A DNA stretch of 64,000 nt, taken from assembly GCA_964456745.1 (NCBI GenBank), contig CAYWBW010000002.1, positions 62,001 to 126,000 on the forward strand, read 5' to 3'. Positions 31,739 through 43,088 of the stretch are shown here, in pieces. Below the pieces are notes generated by a model that did no database searches, was not told where the DNA came from, and saw only the letters and a list, made by a program, of their open reading frames with translations. The position numbers were made by a program, and so were the translations under genes. How positions within the stretch are numbered: the stretch's first letter is position 1; each line of letters opens with the position of its first letter. This DNA comes from CAYWBW01 sp964456745. Its GTDB lineage: Bacteria > Patescibacteriota > Gracilibacteria > GCA-2401425 > JAJOLG01.

Positions 31739-32710
31739 ATGAAAAACGATTCTAGAGAAAAAATATATAACTTTATTATTCAAAACAAACCTGTTCAGGC
31801 TAAAGATATTATTGAGCATTTTTGACTGTGAAAAGCCATGATTCATCGTCACTTAGCAAAATTAATTGAAGAGAATGTAATATATAAAACCTGAATACCT
31901 CCAAAGGTTTACTATTTTCAATGAGACAATAATACTATTAATTTTGAAATACCTGAAAAAGACAAACAATTACTACAGGAAAATTATATCTACCTGCAAG
32001 CAAATTGAATGTTGCATTATTGATATAATTGATTTGCATTCTGGTGTATAGATAAAGGTTTAGATATAAATAAAGAGTATATTTGTTACAAAAAGACATT
32101 AAAAAAATATGCAAAATATAAAAAAAACTGAATTATTAATTGATTAGAAAAACTAAAACAAAGTTTTGATGAAGTATATTTAAATTGAATCTTTTATTTA
32201 GATTTCTATAGCATAGAAAAATATTGAAAAACAAAATTGTGAAACTTTATTTTATATTGAAAACAACAATGAGATAAGGAGTTTATTAATTATATAATCA
32301 ATTTTGTAAAACCAAAAATAATCAAATTTATTAATGAAAAAAATATTGATTCAATCTCTTTTATTCCCCCTTCGGTGGTTAGAAATATTCAATTTATGAC
32401 AGAATTAGAAAAATGATTAGATATTAATCTCAAAAAACTTAAATTATTAAAAATATTTAGAGACAAAATTATTCCTCAAAAAACTTTAAATAAATCAAAA
32501 GATAGAATTATTAATGCAAAAGATACAATATTTATAAAAAATAAAGATTTTAAATCAAATAATTTACTGCTCATAGATGACGCTATTTGATCCTGAGCAA
32601 CTCTCAACGAAACTGCCAAAAAAATCAAGAAATTAAAAATCTCCAAAAAAGTCTACTGAATTTCAATTGTCTGAAGTTTCAAATGATTTGATATAATTTC
32701 TGAAATATAA
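31739..32710 (+). CDS. Winged-helix regulator with phosphoribosyltransferase domain
   Basis: 323 residues. Residues 1-65 form a winged helix: REKIYNFIIQNKPVQAKDII, then GKAMIHRHLAKLIEENVIYK and a wing with PPKVYYF. The C-terminal half ends in a type I phosphoribosyltransferase site, LLLIDDAIGSGATLNETA near residue 285, as in ComF and purine PRTases, preceded by IDSISFIPPSVVRNIQF. PRPP-binding regulators such as PurR combine the same two modules. The promoter palindrome suggests autoregulation tuned by PRPP or nucleotides. The second half could instead be an active ComF-like protein. Confidence 0.85.
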
Positions 32711-32725
32711 TTCAAAAATAAACTT

Positions 32726-33328
32726 TTAAATTACCATCTCATGCCCCATCTTCTTAACCTTAGTTTCAAGATATCCCTTATTCCACTTCGACAGTTTTGA
32801 TTTTAAAGAAATAAATTTTTCAACTTTAATTCAATAAGTTTCTAAGTCACTTTTTTTCTGAGGATTGTTAGAAATGAGATCTATAGACTTAATTCAAATT
32901 AACTTCAAAATATCTGCAGCAATTTTATAATCCCTTGCATCTGCTCTTAATCATAATTTTTCATTTGCCTCAACTGTATCCAATCATCAATCTTGAAGAT
33001 TATAAGCTTTAATTTTTTTCACTAATCAAATCCCCCTCCCTTCTTGTCTAAGATAAATCAAAATTCATTTTCAGCTTTTTTCTATTAACTCAAGTGATGC
33101 ATCTAATTGAGCTCAACAATCACATCTTTGAGATCAAAACAAATCTCATGTAATGCATTCTGAATGAATTCGAACAATAATAGGTCATTCATCTTTTAAA
33201 ATTTTTGAAATATCTAATCACTTAGAAATGATAAGATGTTCTTTTCAATCCTCTGCTCAAGAAATTACTGAAAATTCAAATTGTCACTTTTTCATAGGAA
33301 GAGGCGCTGATGCTTCAATTTTAATCAT
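32726..33328 (-). CDS. ribA: GTP cyclohydrolase II
   Basis: 200 residues, the normal size of stand-alone RibA. Zinc ligands are in HSECITGDLFGSQRCDCG (C-x10-C-x-C), the catalytic block is IYLRQEGRGIGL, and KAYNLQD and SNNPQKKSDLE follow as usual. It opens GTP to the first riboflavin precursor. The gene overlaps the end of ribD by 8 nt. No DHBP synthase (ribB), ribH or ribE is visible in the window. Confidence 0.95.
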
Positions 33329-34421
33329 CTTTAATAATATTATAATCTCTTCTTAAGTTATCTCACATTTTTTTACTTTTAACAAGTTCTAATTTACAAG
33401 CCCTAGAAAGACTTGTTAAAGACAAATTTCAAAGCATGCTCTTTGCATCTCAACCCAAAATTATTGGAGACTGGTAGGAAATAAGTTTATCTACAAATCA
33501 CTCTCTGAAAAAAGAGCTTAAAACTGTTGGTCATCATTCAATTAAAATTTTCTTTAATCATTTATCATATAAAACTTTTAAAAGCTCTCATGGGCATATT
33601 TTATCTCATTTTTGCTTAATTATTTCATGAATGTATTGTCATTTTTTAGATTGAAATTTGAAATCATTTCAATTTAGATTTTCACTACAAAATATTATTG
33701 TTTTCGCATCTTGATTTAGGACTTTTGCATTTTTTCAAATTCTTAAACTCGAATCTAATATGACCCTTACTGGATTTTTTAATCATTTGCTTCTTGCTGT
33801 CAATAACGGATCGTCTGCAATAACCGTATTAATTCATACTATAATTGCATCAACTTCTCATCTTAATTTTCTTCAATCCCTTCTTGCCTTCTCGTTAGTT
33901 ATCCATTTTGATTTTCAATTGCTTAAAGCTATAGCTCAATCTAAAGATGAAGCAGTTTTTGCAATAACATATACATTCTTGTCTTTATGAATTTTAAAAA
34001 ATTCATTGTTAATTTTCATACACTCGTTTTCTAAGATTCAAATCTCTACTTTTATTCAAGCTTGTTTTAAAGTTTTAACTCATCAAGAAGCTTCAGTATT
34101 TGGATCCAAGCTCCCGATATATACTTTTTTAATTCATGACTTAATTATCAAATCAGAACAAGGAGGAGTTTTTCCAGTATGATTACAAGGTTCCAAGGTA
34201 ACAAAAAGTGAAGCTCAATGCAAATCTTCAATATCGTCAACTGAAGTTATTGCTTTAACTTCTGCATGAGCTCGTCAAAATTCTTCATGATAAGCTTTTC
34301 AAATTACAATATTGTCTTTAACAACAACAGCTCAAACCAAAGGATTAGATCAAGTTTTTCAATATCATTTTTTTGCTAAACTAATTGCAATAGACATGTA
34401 GAAATCCTCATTTTTTATCAT
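33321..34421 (-). CDS. ribD: Riboflavin biosynthesis deaminase/reductase RibD
   Basis: 366 residues, typical bifunctional RibD. The deaminase zinc site is HAEVKAI and LEPCNHTGKTPPCSDLI; the reductase domain includes KTASSLDGAIAL, NPVRVILDSSLRI and a late LIGGGPTVLSSFF. It carries out the second and third steps from the RibA product. Start ATG 34421 is preceded by AGGAA. It is first in a two-gene operon with ribA. Confidence 0.95.
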
Positions 34422-34519
34422 TTCCTAATTTTTAAATTATAATTTTATAACAAAAATAGAACTAATCTTAATTGAAAGATTTAATAATGCAAGACCATAA
34501 TATCTAAGGCAAGCACAGA

Positions 34520-34545
34520 CTTGGTTTATAAATTTATAAACCAAG
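34520..34545. terminator. Perfect 26-nt palindrome between convergent/following genes
   Basis: CTTGGTTTATAAA is followed directly by its reverse complement (13-bp arms). It lies 47 nt beyond the stop of the minus-strand secreted protein gene and 100 nt upstream of ribD, so it may end that transcript or be an operator. No long T run is present. Confidence 0.5.
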
Positions 34546-34592
34546 CATTAAAATTATCATTATTTACAATATATCAAAAAAGAAACCCTTTA

Positions 34593-36029
34593 TTAGTCCT
34601 CCAATGTCTCAATAGTCGCATCCAACTCTCAAATATCAAACATAATTGGTCAATACTCACTACTATAAACCATTCATTTTAATAAAATCTTTCAATTTTC
34701 GTGAAATACTCTAAAAGAATTGTTACTTTCTTTGCATTCAATAATTTCTTCATTGCTAGCTTCATTATTGCATTTAAATGGATCTAAGATTACAACTCAA
34801 ACATCTGATCAAAAAGCCATTCATCACATTTGAAGAGACTTAACATTTATACATCACATTCAAAGATCAAATGTTTCTACTCAATCAGTAGTTAGACATG
34901 TGGTATTTCAATCAGCATCTATTTCAGTATTTGTTAAATTTCTTGCAGACAAGACTGCCTTGTTCCACAATCTATCATAATTTTCTTTATACACTTGCTG
35001 TGATTCAAGTAATGATGACACCATGGAACTTTTTTGATTATCAATATATTCTAAAAATCTTCTTTTTGAACAAGGTATAACATGCGCTCATTGGTTATTA
35101 ATCTGGGCATATTTATATCAATCACTTGCTACTTCAGGATCATTTCATGGCTCACATCAAGGCACATACCTCATTCATTCTAAATCTCTCTGTATTAAAC
35201 TAATCCAATTATAATTATTTTTTATTTCTGCAATTTTCAAATCAATTTTACTTAAAACTTCTTGATCAGTAATTTCTTCATTTGATTCTCTTAAATTCGA
35301 AATAAATCCCTCATTAACTTCAGCTCATTGATAATCTCTAATATATTCAGTTAAATTTTGATCTCAAAAAACATTGGAACTTTCCAAATATTCTAAATTA
35401 TCTTCTGAATTAACAGCTGCTTGAATAGCATCAAATATTAACTCTATATTTAAAGTGCTAACATCTTCTTTTATATCTTGATTTTCAATATATGATCCTA
35501 AATCACTTTCGTTTCAAGGAATATTTCACATATTATCTCAAAATTCATCTAATATAATAGATACAATTCTATTTTCTTCATCTGTTAATATACTAATATC
35601 ATTTTCTATAACTCATGTTATTGATAATGCTTCTATAAATGAAGTGTCAATTGTTTCATTATCATTTCAAAAACCTGAAATAAACTCAACCACACCAGCA
35701 TCTTTCAAAGTCTCTGTTACATCATAAATTACCTGCTGAAGAAATCATCACATTGTTTCAAAATCTTCTTCGGAATCCAAGTCAATCTCATCAAACACTT
35801 CTAAAACTGGAGATTCTCAAATAGTTGAGACATCAGTTTCTAAATACGTTTCATTGTTTTGATTGTTTTGATTAAACGAATCCCTTATAAGCTCTTTTAT
35901 CTCCTCTTCATTCCAACTTACACCTCATCTAACTTCCATTTTAGTTGGTATAGGCGTCTCTGCAAAAATATCTCAAACAAAAAATAATCAAATCAGCATT
36001 GCCAGCAGTATAAGTGAACTTTTTCTCAT
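34593..36029 (-). CDS. Secreted protein of unknown function
   Basis: 478 residues. A signal peptide (SSLILLAMLIGLFFVGDIFA) precedes an acidic, mainly helical region rich in Glu/Asp and Asn, with paired cysteines further on (PGCEPG, VIPCSKRR, TTCLT, MGCINV, FKCNN, IECKE). A QQVYKENYDRLWNKA helix lies near the middle. No domain was recognised. The cysteines and signal peptide fit an extracytoplasmic, disulfide-stabilised protein. It stands alone between ribD and the divergent ftsA. Confidence 0.75.
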
Positions 36030-36289
36030 ATTTTTTAAATTATTTTTTAAATTTATGCTAAAAGTTTATTGTTAAATACAATAAAAACAATAAAAATTAG
36101 TTTTACAAAAAGTAATATTAGACTAATATAATATTTATTATATTGTAAATAATATCCTTAATAATAAATAAAAATAGTGAGTAAATAAATTGTTCATACA
36201 GTCTTTATTAAGCGTAAATTATAAATAAGTTTCTTGATTTAATTTATCTAATTGATTATATTATTAATGTAAAAAAAATAAGATTATTC

Positions 36290-37519
36290 ATGTCGAAAAA
36301 TAATAATTTAATTGTAGCTATTGATATTTGAAGCTATAAAATACGAACCGTTGTTGCGTTAGCAGAGGAGGAAAGAGAATTTCCTCATATTTTATGAATT
36401 GGAACTAGTTTTTCAAATGGTATAAGAAAATGAAATGTTGTTTCTATAAAAGATTTGATATCTGATATCAATATGTCCCTTGAAGAAGCAGAAACAATTT
36501 CATGAATGCCTATTCAATCTGTTTATATTTCAATGTGTAACAATCAAATATCTTGAACTTCATCAAAATGAGTTGTTGCAGTATCAAACAATGAAATTAA
36601 TGATGAAGACGTGCAAAGAGTAATTGAAGCCTCTCAAGCCATTTCCATTCCTAGAAATCAATACATGTTAGAAGTAATTCCAAAATTATACAGAATAGAC
36701 AACCACTTAGAGGTAACAAATCCAATCTGAATGAATGGTGCAAGAATTGAAGTTGAAACTCAAATAGTAATGACTTCAGAACAAGCACTTAGAAATTTAG
36801 AAAAATCTGTAAACCAAGTTTGAATAGAAGTATTAAAAGTTATCCCTTCTACACTTGCAAGCTCAGAGGCTGTCCTAACAAGAAGACAAAAAGAGCTTTG
36901 AGTTGTATGCATTGATATCTGATCCTCTTCTACTTGAATCTCAGTTTATGAAGAAAGCGTTTTACTTTTTACATGAAGCATTCCAGTATGATGAGAAAGT
37001 GTAACTAATGACGTAGCAATAGGTCTTCGCACATCTATAGAAACTGCTGAAAAAATTAAAATAGAATATTGAACTATTAACAGAGATTCAGTTTCTGAAA
37101 GAGAACAAATTGATCTTTCTGTAATTTCAACAATTGATACAGAAAAAGTTTCAAAAAAAGAGCTCGCAAATATTATGAGAGCTAGGTATGAAGAAATTTT
37201 TTATATGGTAAAAAATGAACTTAAGACATTAAAAAGAGATTGAATGTTACCAGCTTGAGTTATACTAACTTGATGATGATGCAAAACTCCTTGAGTAGTA
37301 GATGTTTGTAAAGAATTACTTTCTTTACCAGTACAAATATGATTTCCTCAAGAAATAACCTCTGTTGTAGACAAAATTGAAGACCCTGAATACGCTACCA
37401 CTATATGATTAATAAAGTATTGATCAAATCATACTTGACAAGAACCAAATTTTTCTTTTAATTTACTTGGAACCTTTGACTGGATTTCAAAATGATTTAA
37501 AAATCTACTTCCAAGTTAA
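36290..37519 (+). CDS. ftsA: Cell division protein FtsA
   Basis: 409 residues. Actin-fold motifs: VAIDIGSYKIRTVVA (phosphate 1), VCIDIGSSSTGISVY (phosphate 2), VGGESVTNDVAIGL, and ILTGGGCKTPG (adenosine). The C-terminal GTFDWISKGFKNLLPS is a membrane-targeting amphipathic helix. It tethers FtsZ to the membrane. ftsZ follows after 66 nt, as in most division clusters. Confidence 0.95.
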
Positions 37520-37585
37520 AGTTATATTCATTCAAGTCATTTCAAGTTAAGTTAAATAATAAATAAAACAATTAACATTATCACC

Positions 37586-38749
37586 ATGAGCGATTTATTA
37601 AAAAGTAAACTAAAAAAGAAAGCTGGAGCTAGCACTTGAGATGCATGATCATTTCAAGTAATTCCAAACCTAATTCCCAATGCAAATATAAAGATTTTTT
37701 GAGTTTGATGATGATGAAATAATGCTATCAATAGAATGATTGATGTGTGAATTGATTGAATTCAATTTATTGCAATCAATACTGATGCTCAAGCACTTTG
37801 AATGAATCAAGCGGAGAAAAAGATAGCTATTTGAAAAGCAATAACAAAATGATTATGAGCTTGAAGTGATCCCTGAACATGACAGTCTGCAGCCGAAGAA
37901 AGCTCAGAAGAAATCAAAAGCATGCTTGAATGAGCAGACATGGTATTTATTACATGCGGTTTGTGATGAGGTACATGAACATGAGCAGCTCCAATCGTAG
38001 CAGAATTAGCTAGAGAACTTTGAATACTTACAGTGTGAGTTGTTACAAAACCTTTTTCATTTGAATGACAAAAAAGATTAAATCAAGCTAATGAGGGCTT
38101 TGCTGAATTAAAAGACAAAGTCGATACACTGATCACAATCCCAAATGATAAAATACTTTCAATTATAGATAAAAAGACACCACTAACCGATGCCTTTATG
38201 GTTGTTGACGACGTATTAAGACAAGGTGTTGCATGAGTTACTGAACTAATAACTTGAACAGGTCTTATCAATGTTGACTTTGCCGATGTTAGATCTGTTA
38301 TGAAAGATGCTGGGTCAGCTATGATGGGAATTGGATATTGATCTTGAGAAAATAGAGCTATTGAATCAGCTAGAGCTGCAATAGACTCCCCTCTTTTAGA
38401 ACTTTCAATAAATTGAGCGCAATGAGTACTTATTAATGTTACATGATGATCAGACCTTTCCATGTATGAAGTTGATGAAGCTGCAAAAACAATTACTGAA
38501 GTAGTACACCCTGATGCGAATATAATTTTCTGAGCAGTTATAGATGAAAAGTACAATTGAGAAATAAAGGTTACTGTTATAGCTACTTGATTTTCAGAAG
38601 ACAGTCAGGAAGAAAATGAAACATGAGTTTCTACAAAAATGAAACAAATATGAATTTGATCTTCAAAACCTAGTCATTTAGCTACAAAAATACCAAAACC
38701 TGAGTCTGATTTAGATGTTCCTGCTTTTATGAGAAAAGTTATCAAATAG
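37586..38749 (+). CDS. ftsZ: Cell division GTPase FtsZ
   Basis: 387 residues. The GTP-binding loop GVGGGGNNAINRM and tubulin signature GLGGGTGTGAAP are complete, with most of the glycines as TGA. T7-loop region LINVDFADVRSVM and the C-terminal partner-binding peptide DVPAFMRKVIK are present. It forms the division ring and is anchored by the upstream FtsA. Confidence 0.97.
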
Positions 38750-38822
38750 ATTTTACTTCTATTATCTAGACTTTTTCAAGACGATATTTAAACTATTTAT
38801 GATATTTTATAATTATTCATAA

Positions 38823-40616
38823 ATGTTAAGTTTAAATGAAATTAGAAAAAAATACCTAGACTTTTTTAAAGAGAAAAATCACGCAATCATAGACTCTGCA
38901 TCCTTGGTTCCTGAAAATGATCCATCAGTTCTTTTTAACACAGCATGAATGCAACCATTAGCTGCGAATCTCTTATGAGAAATTCATCCAATGTGAAAAA
39001 AACTTGCCAACTGTCAAAAATGCGTTAGAACTGTGGACATAGAAGAAGTTTGAGACAACTCTCATTTAACATTTTTTGAAATGCTTTGAAACTGGTCTCT
39101 TTGAGATTATTTTAAAGAAGAATCGATAAATTGGTCATATGAATTTCTTACCAGTAAAAAATGGTTAGCTATAGATCCTGAATTTATTGCTGTAACTGTT
39201 TTTGAGGGAGATGAAGATGCTCCACGTGATAATGAATCTGCACAAATTTGGGAAAAAGTTTGAATTGCTAAAGAAAAAATTAGCTATCTTCCAAAATCAG
39301 AAAACTGGTGGGCTGCCTGAGAAACATGACCATGCTGACCTGATACTGAAATATTCTACTGGGTTTGATCTTGAAAACCTCCAAAAGAGTCAAATGTGTG
39401 AAACGATGAAGATAACTGGATGGAGATATGGAACAATGTTTTTATGGAATATAATAAATTAGAAAACTGAAAACTAGTAAAATTACCAAATAAAAATGTA
39501 GACACATGAATGTGACTTGACAGGATCACAGCTACAATACAATGAGTAAAATCTGTTTATCAAACAGATATGTTTGCAGATGTAATTAGCAAAATAAAAG
39601 ACCTAAGCTGAAAATGATATAACGAAAGATCTGCTAGAATTATATGTGATCACATCAGATCTTGAGTAGTGCTTATTTCTGATTGAGTCACAGCTTCAAA
39701 TGTAGACCAATGATATATACTCAGAAGACTTCTTAGAAGATCAATACGAGAAAGTTATAAAATGTCTTATGAAAAATCTATACTTCCTGAAATATGAAAA
39801 ATGTTTATTTGAAAGTATGAAAACGTATACGCGCAAGTAAAAGATAAAAAAGCTTTAATAATTCAAGAACTAAAAAAAGAAGAAGAAAAATTTTCAAAAA
39901 CCTTAACAACCTGATTAAAAGAATTTGAAAAAGTTCTTAAATGATTTGCATTTGAAAAAACTTGAATAAAACAAAATGAAATAAGTGGTAAAAAAGCTTT
40001 TACACTATATGACACTTATTGATTTCCAATTGAAATGACTTCAGATCTTGCAAAAGAACACTGATTAAGTGTTGATATAAAATGATTTGAGCAAGCATTT
40101 GAAAAGCATCAAGAAAAATCTAGACAAGCAAGCAAAGCAAAATTTCAATGATGACTTGCAGATACCTGAGAAATGAGTACAAAATATCATACAGCCACCC
40201 ACCTCCTACATCAAGCACTAAAAAGAATACTTTGAAATCATATAAAGCAAAGATGATCTAACATTACTTCAGAAAGACTTAGATTTGATTTTTCCCATTG
40301 AGAAAAAATGACAAATGAGCAAATAAAAATTGTTGAAAGCTTAATTAATTCAGAAATTTGAAAAAAGCTGGATGTTTTTATGGAAGAAATGACCATAAAA
40401 GAAGCTGGAAACCAATGAGCTATATGACTTTTTTGAGATAAATATTGAGAAAAGGTAAAGGTCTATACAATATGAAAAAATAAAAACAACTACTTTTCTA
40501 AAGAAATTTGCTGATGACCACATGTAAACAATATATGAAACTTGGGAATATTTAAAATAAAAAAAGAAGAATCATCTTCATCTTGAGTTAGAAGAATAAA
40601 GGCGATACTGATTTAA
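38823..40616 (+). CDS. alaS: Alanyl-tRNA synthetase, short form without C-Ala domain
   Basis: 597 residues against about 870 in most bacteria. Catalytic core: FNTAGMQPLAANLL, NCQKCVRTVDIEEVG, TFFEMLGNWSLGDYF and the long WAAGETGPCGPDTEI. The editing domain has HTATHLLHQALK and the zinc-binding CGGPHV near the end. The protein stops soon after, so the C-terminal oligomerisation/tRNA-elbow domain is missing. It follows ftsZ by 73 nt on the same strand. Confidence 0.95.
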
Positions 40617-40618
40617 TC

Positions 40619-41188
40619 TTAAACATATTTATTTAATTTTTGTTTAAGTTTATTTATTAAAATCAAACAATCTTTATCACGAATGGTTGATAAAAGGAAT
40701 GAATCATTAATTTCTAAACGATAATGAAATTCTTTTTTATTTAAAATTGCAAAATTAACACCCTTATCTCAAAGCTCTTTATTTAAATAATCCTGCAAAA
40801 CTTCTGCATCCATCTCTCAAATGATAAAAAGATCTACTTCAGACTGTTTATTAACAAATACTCAAGCAATGCTTAAATATTCAATATCTCAAAGCTTTGA
40901 AAGTTCTTTTTTTAAATCTGTATTGATAATAAAATTTTTAAGCATGATCGAAGAAAGTTCTGAGTAAAAAACAAAAGATTTATTTAAGAAAAAATATTTT
41001 TTTCCATTAGATTCAATGCATTTTAATAATCAAATATTTTTCAAACTATCCAACTCTCTTCGAACTGCATTAATCTGCTCATTTAAATCCCTTGTAAGCT
41101 GCCTTACAAAAAATTTTTCAGCAGGGTGTAAAAAGAATTGTTTCAATAGCTTCACCCTAACGTTAGATGTAAATAGTGCTTTAAGCAT
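40619..41188 (-). CDS. Winged-helix regulator with nucleotidyltransferase-like domain
   Basis: 189 residues. Residues 1-60 are a winged helix (RVKLLKQFFLHPAEKFFVRQ, then NEQINAVRRELDSLKNIGLL). The second half has EYLSIAGVFVNKQSEVDLFIIGE, the strand-loop of the minimal nucleotidyltransferase (MNT) fold in which the usual GS motif is altered to AGVF. Such wHTH-MNT proteins are common in CPR and archaea, and their targets are unknown. It converges with alaS with only a 2-nt gap. Confidence 0.75.
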
Positions 41189-41313
41189 ATAATATTACTA
41201 ATTTATACTAAAATATTAATTAATCAAAGAAAAATGCAGATAATTGGAATACTTAATTTCAAAATTCAAAATTAACTAGTTAATAATAATATAATAAGTA
41301 AACTAATAATAAT

Positions 41314-41403
41314 GCCGTGATGGTGGAATTGGTAGACACGCAGGCTTGAGGGGTCTGTTCAGAAATTTTTTGAGTGGAGGTTCGAGTCCTCTTCACGGCA
41401 CCA
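41314..41403 (+). tRNA. tRNA-Leu (anticodon GAG)
   Basis: Acceptor GCCGTGA/TCACGGC, D arm GGTGGAATTGGTAGACACGC, anticodon stem CAGGC/GTCTG around TTGAGGG, a long class II variable arm and T arm GGAGGTTCGAGTCCTCTT. The CCA end is encoded and is immediately followed by the dispersed repeat. Confidence 0.93.
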
Positions 41404-41494
41404 TTCTACGCTTTGCGATGATTAACAAATTGGAAATGGTATAATGACCTGCGTAGTTCCGGTTTATTTGGCAAAGCTGCGAATGGCACGTCAT
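41400..41494 (+). repeat. 95-nt dispersed repeat, copy B, abutting tRNA-Leu
   Basis: Homologous to the inverted copy at 30600-30695. It begins inside the ACCA end of tRNA-Leu. Here the coding frame present in copy A is destroyed by indels and TAA/TAG codons. The rest of the 300-nt gap up to the next gene holds only the promoter elements listed separately. Confidence 0.8.
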
Positions 41495-41549
41495 TTTTAT
41501 GAAATAGAAACTGTGGATTTAGTTGAAAAAAATATATTTAATTTATATT

Positions 41550-41594
41550 AACTTAGATATAGCATTGCCTTATAATTACCTCAGTATTACATAA
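41550..41594 (+). repeat. Promoter/operator repeat, copy 1
   Basis: A 24-nt block (41571-41594) starting TATAATTACCTCAGTATTAC is identical at 42444-42467. The preceding ~20 nt are also similar and carry a weak -35 (TTAACT) 17 nt before TATAAT. Nothing that looks like the antitoxin follows this copy. Confidence 0.75.
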
Positions 41595-41635
41595 TCACCA
41601 AAAAGAAGTTTTCAGTGAGATTTGCGGCTATGCAC

Positions 41636-41664
41636 TTGACATATTACAATATTATTATTATAAT
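41636..41664 (+). promoter_or_regulatory. Strong promoter before the secreted protein gene
   Basis: TTGACA (41636-41641) and TATAAT (41659-41664) with a 17-nt spacer, 40 nt before the ATG at 41704. Confidence 0.8.
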
Positions 41665-41703
41665 CCAATCTATTTAGTTTCCTAAATTAAATGACAAAGT
41701 AAT

Positions 41704-42405
41704 ATGAAATTATCAAATAAAATACTAACATTAGCTTTAACACTTTCTCTAAGTCCTGTTTTTAATCCTGATTCCATAGCTTGAGAAAAATGGATACACC
41801 CAATGCTTAGACCAAATCACACAAAAAATAATATCGATACATGACAAAATAAAAATTCCAAAAAATGAAATCAACCAAATAATTGGGATAAAATCCAAAA
41901 AGATTGTAATACATTCAGAACAAGCCTAGGCTTTCCTCCACTAGATGTTGATGTATCAATTTCAAGAGAACAAGTAATTAAACACACATGAGGAAAATAT
42001 CAAATACAAACTAAAGAAAATATTAAAACTAACATTTGATGATGTGAGCTGGACAAAGTAGCAAAAACTTTAATAAGTACTAAATGAAAAAAATTCAATA
42101 ATAACTTATCTACAATAAAATCTCACTTATTAAACTCAATTATTGAAAAAATTGCTCTTGATTATGTAGCTTATTTACAATGACATAAATATAGAAATAA
42201 AGCAGATATTAAACAAAGATTAAATATTGAAAATTTGGCTCTTAAACAATTATATAAAATAAATTTTGATTTTTTTCAATTTCCAGAAAATAATAAATCA
42301 ACTAGACAAGAAGGTATTCAACCACAAACTGAATCTACAAAGAAAACTGCAGAATCTGAACAAAATACATTTATATGATTTCCAACAGATCCAAGAAACT
42401 TTTAA
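41704..42405 (+). CDS. Secreted protein of unknown function
   Basis: 233 residues. A signal peptide (NKILTLALTLSLSPVFN) leads into a basic, Asn/Lys-rich region and then helices such as SHLLNSIIEKIALDYVAYLQ. Two cysteines (KDCNTF and GGCELD) could pair. It has its own consensus promoter, and copies of one operator-like repeat flank it upstream and downstream. No family recognised. It may be cargo of the accessory segment that follows tRNA-Leu. Confidence 0.7.
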
Positions 42406-42420
42406 TTTTTCTTGATTATC

Positions 42421-42467
42421 TTGACTTAGTTATAATATTACCCTATAATTACCTCAGTATTACATAA
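42421..42467 (+). promoter_or_regulatory. Promoter/operator repeat copy 2, driving the RHH toxin pair
   Basis: TTGACT (42421-42426) and TATAAT (42444-42449), spacer 17 nt, continue into ACCTCAGTATTACATAA. The block repeats 41550-41594 and lies just before the antitoxin ATG at 42478. Confidence 0.75.
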
Positions 42468-42477
42468 CTTACAAAAT

Positions 42478-42723
42478 ATGTCCTATCCACAAATCAGATT
42501 AAATAAAACCATTGAAATTCAAAATGTTTTAACTTATCTCAAGGAGCATTTTAAACTATTAAGCGAAGCTGATATAATTAAAATGGCACTTTCGAAAATA
42601 TATTTTGAATTTAAACAAAAAGAAAACAATGTTTCAATTGAGCAATTTAATAAAAATGAGTCAGAAAAAATAGAATCATTATCAAATTACAATACATTTT
42701 TATCAGCAATTAAATGAAAATAA
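42478..42723 (+). CDS. Small antitoxin-like DNA-binding protein
   Basis: 81 residues. QIRLNKTIEIQNVLTYLKEH gives a ribbon strand and helix, followed by LLSEADIIKMALSKIYFEFK, resembling RHH antitoxins. The acidic tail would contact the toxin. The last 10 nt overlap the next gene, a coupling typical of toxin-antitoxin pairs. Confidence 0.75.
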
Positions 42724-43055
42724 TAATTTGTAATTGATTTAAAAATGATTTTGAAAAAACATTCAAAAATTATAATTTTTGAATCAGTGATTTAATACTA
42801 AAGCTTAAAATATCAAGAATAATAAAACTTGATAAACCGTATTGTAAAATAAAAATGAATTTAAAATGAGTATCACTTAGATGAATAATATTTATTAATG
42901 AAATTTGAAATATTTTTCCTGTATTCTTTGTTTTAAAGAAAAATAAAACATTTTGAGAAAATTTGATTCTTACTAAAGAAATACTAAATATAATCAATTC
43001 TTTACTGTGAAAATATATTAGGGATTATAAAAAATGAGATTATGAGAACTATTAA
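42714..43055 (+). CDS. RelE/HigB-like toxin
   Basis: 113 residues. After a charged N-terminus come KLDKPYCKIKMNLKGVSLRG and IIFINEIGNIFPVFFVLKKN, the strand order of HigB/RelE-like toxins with the R-x-I-x-F core, then a helix GENLILTKEILNIIN. It overlaps the antitoxin gene by 10 nt. The family match is moderate. Confidence 0.7.
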
Positions 43056-43088
43056 TTATTTAATATAATCAAAATGTCAAATTAGAAA

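Noticed and set aside
38083..38556. 157-codon minus-strand frame
   Set aside because: It is the antisense of ftsZ, where conserved plus-strand codons and TGA glycines keep the other strand free of stops.
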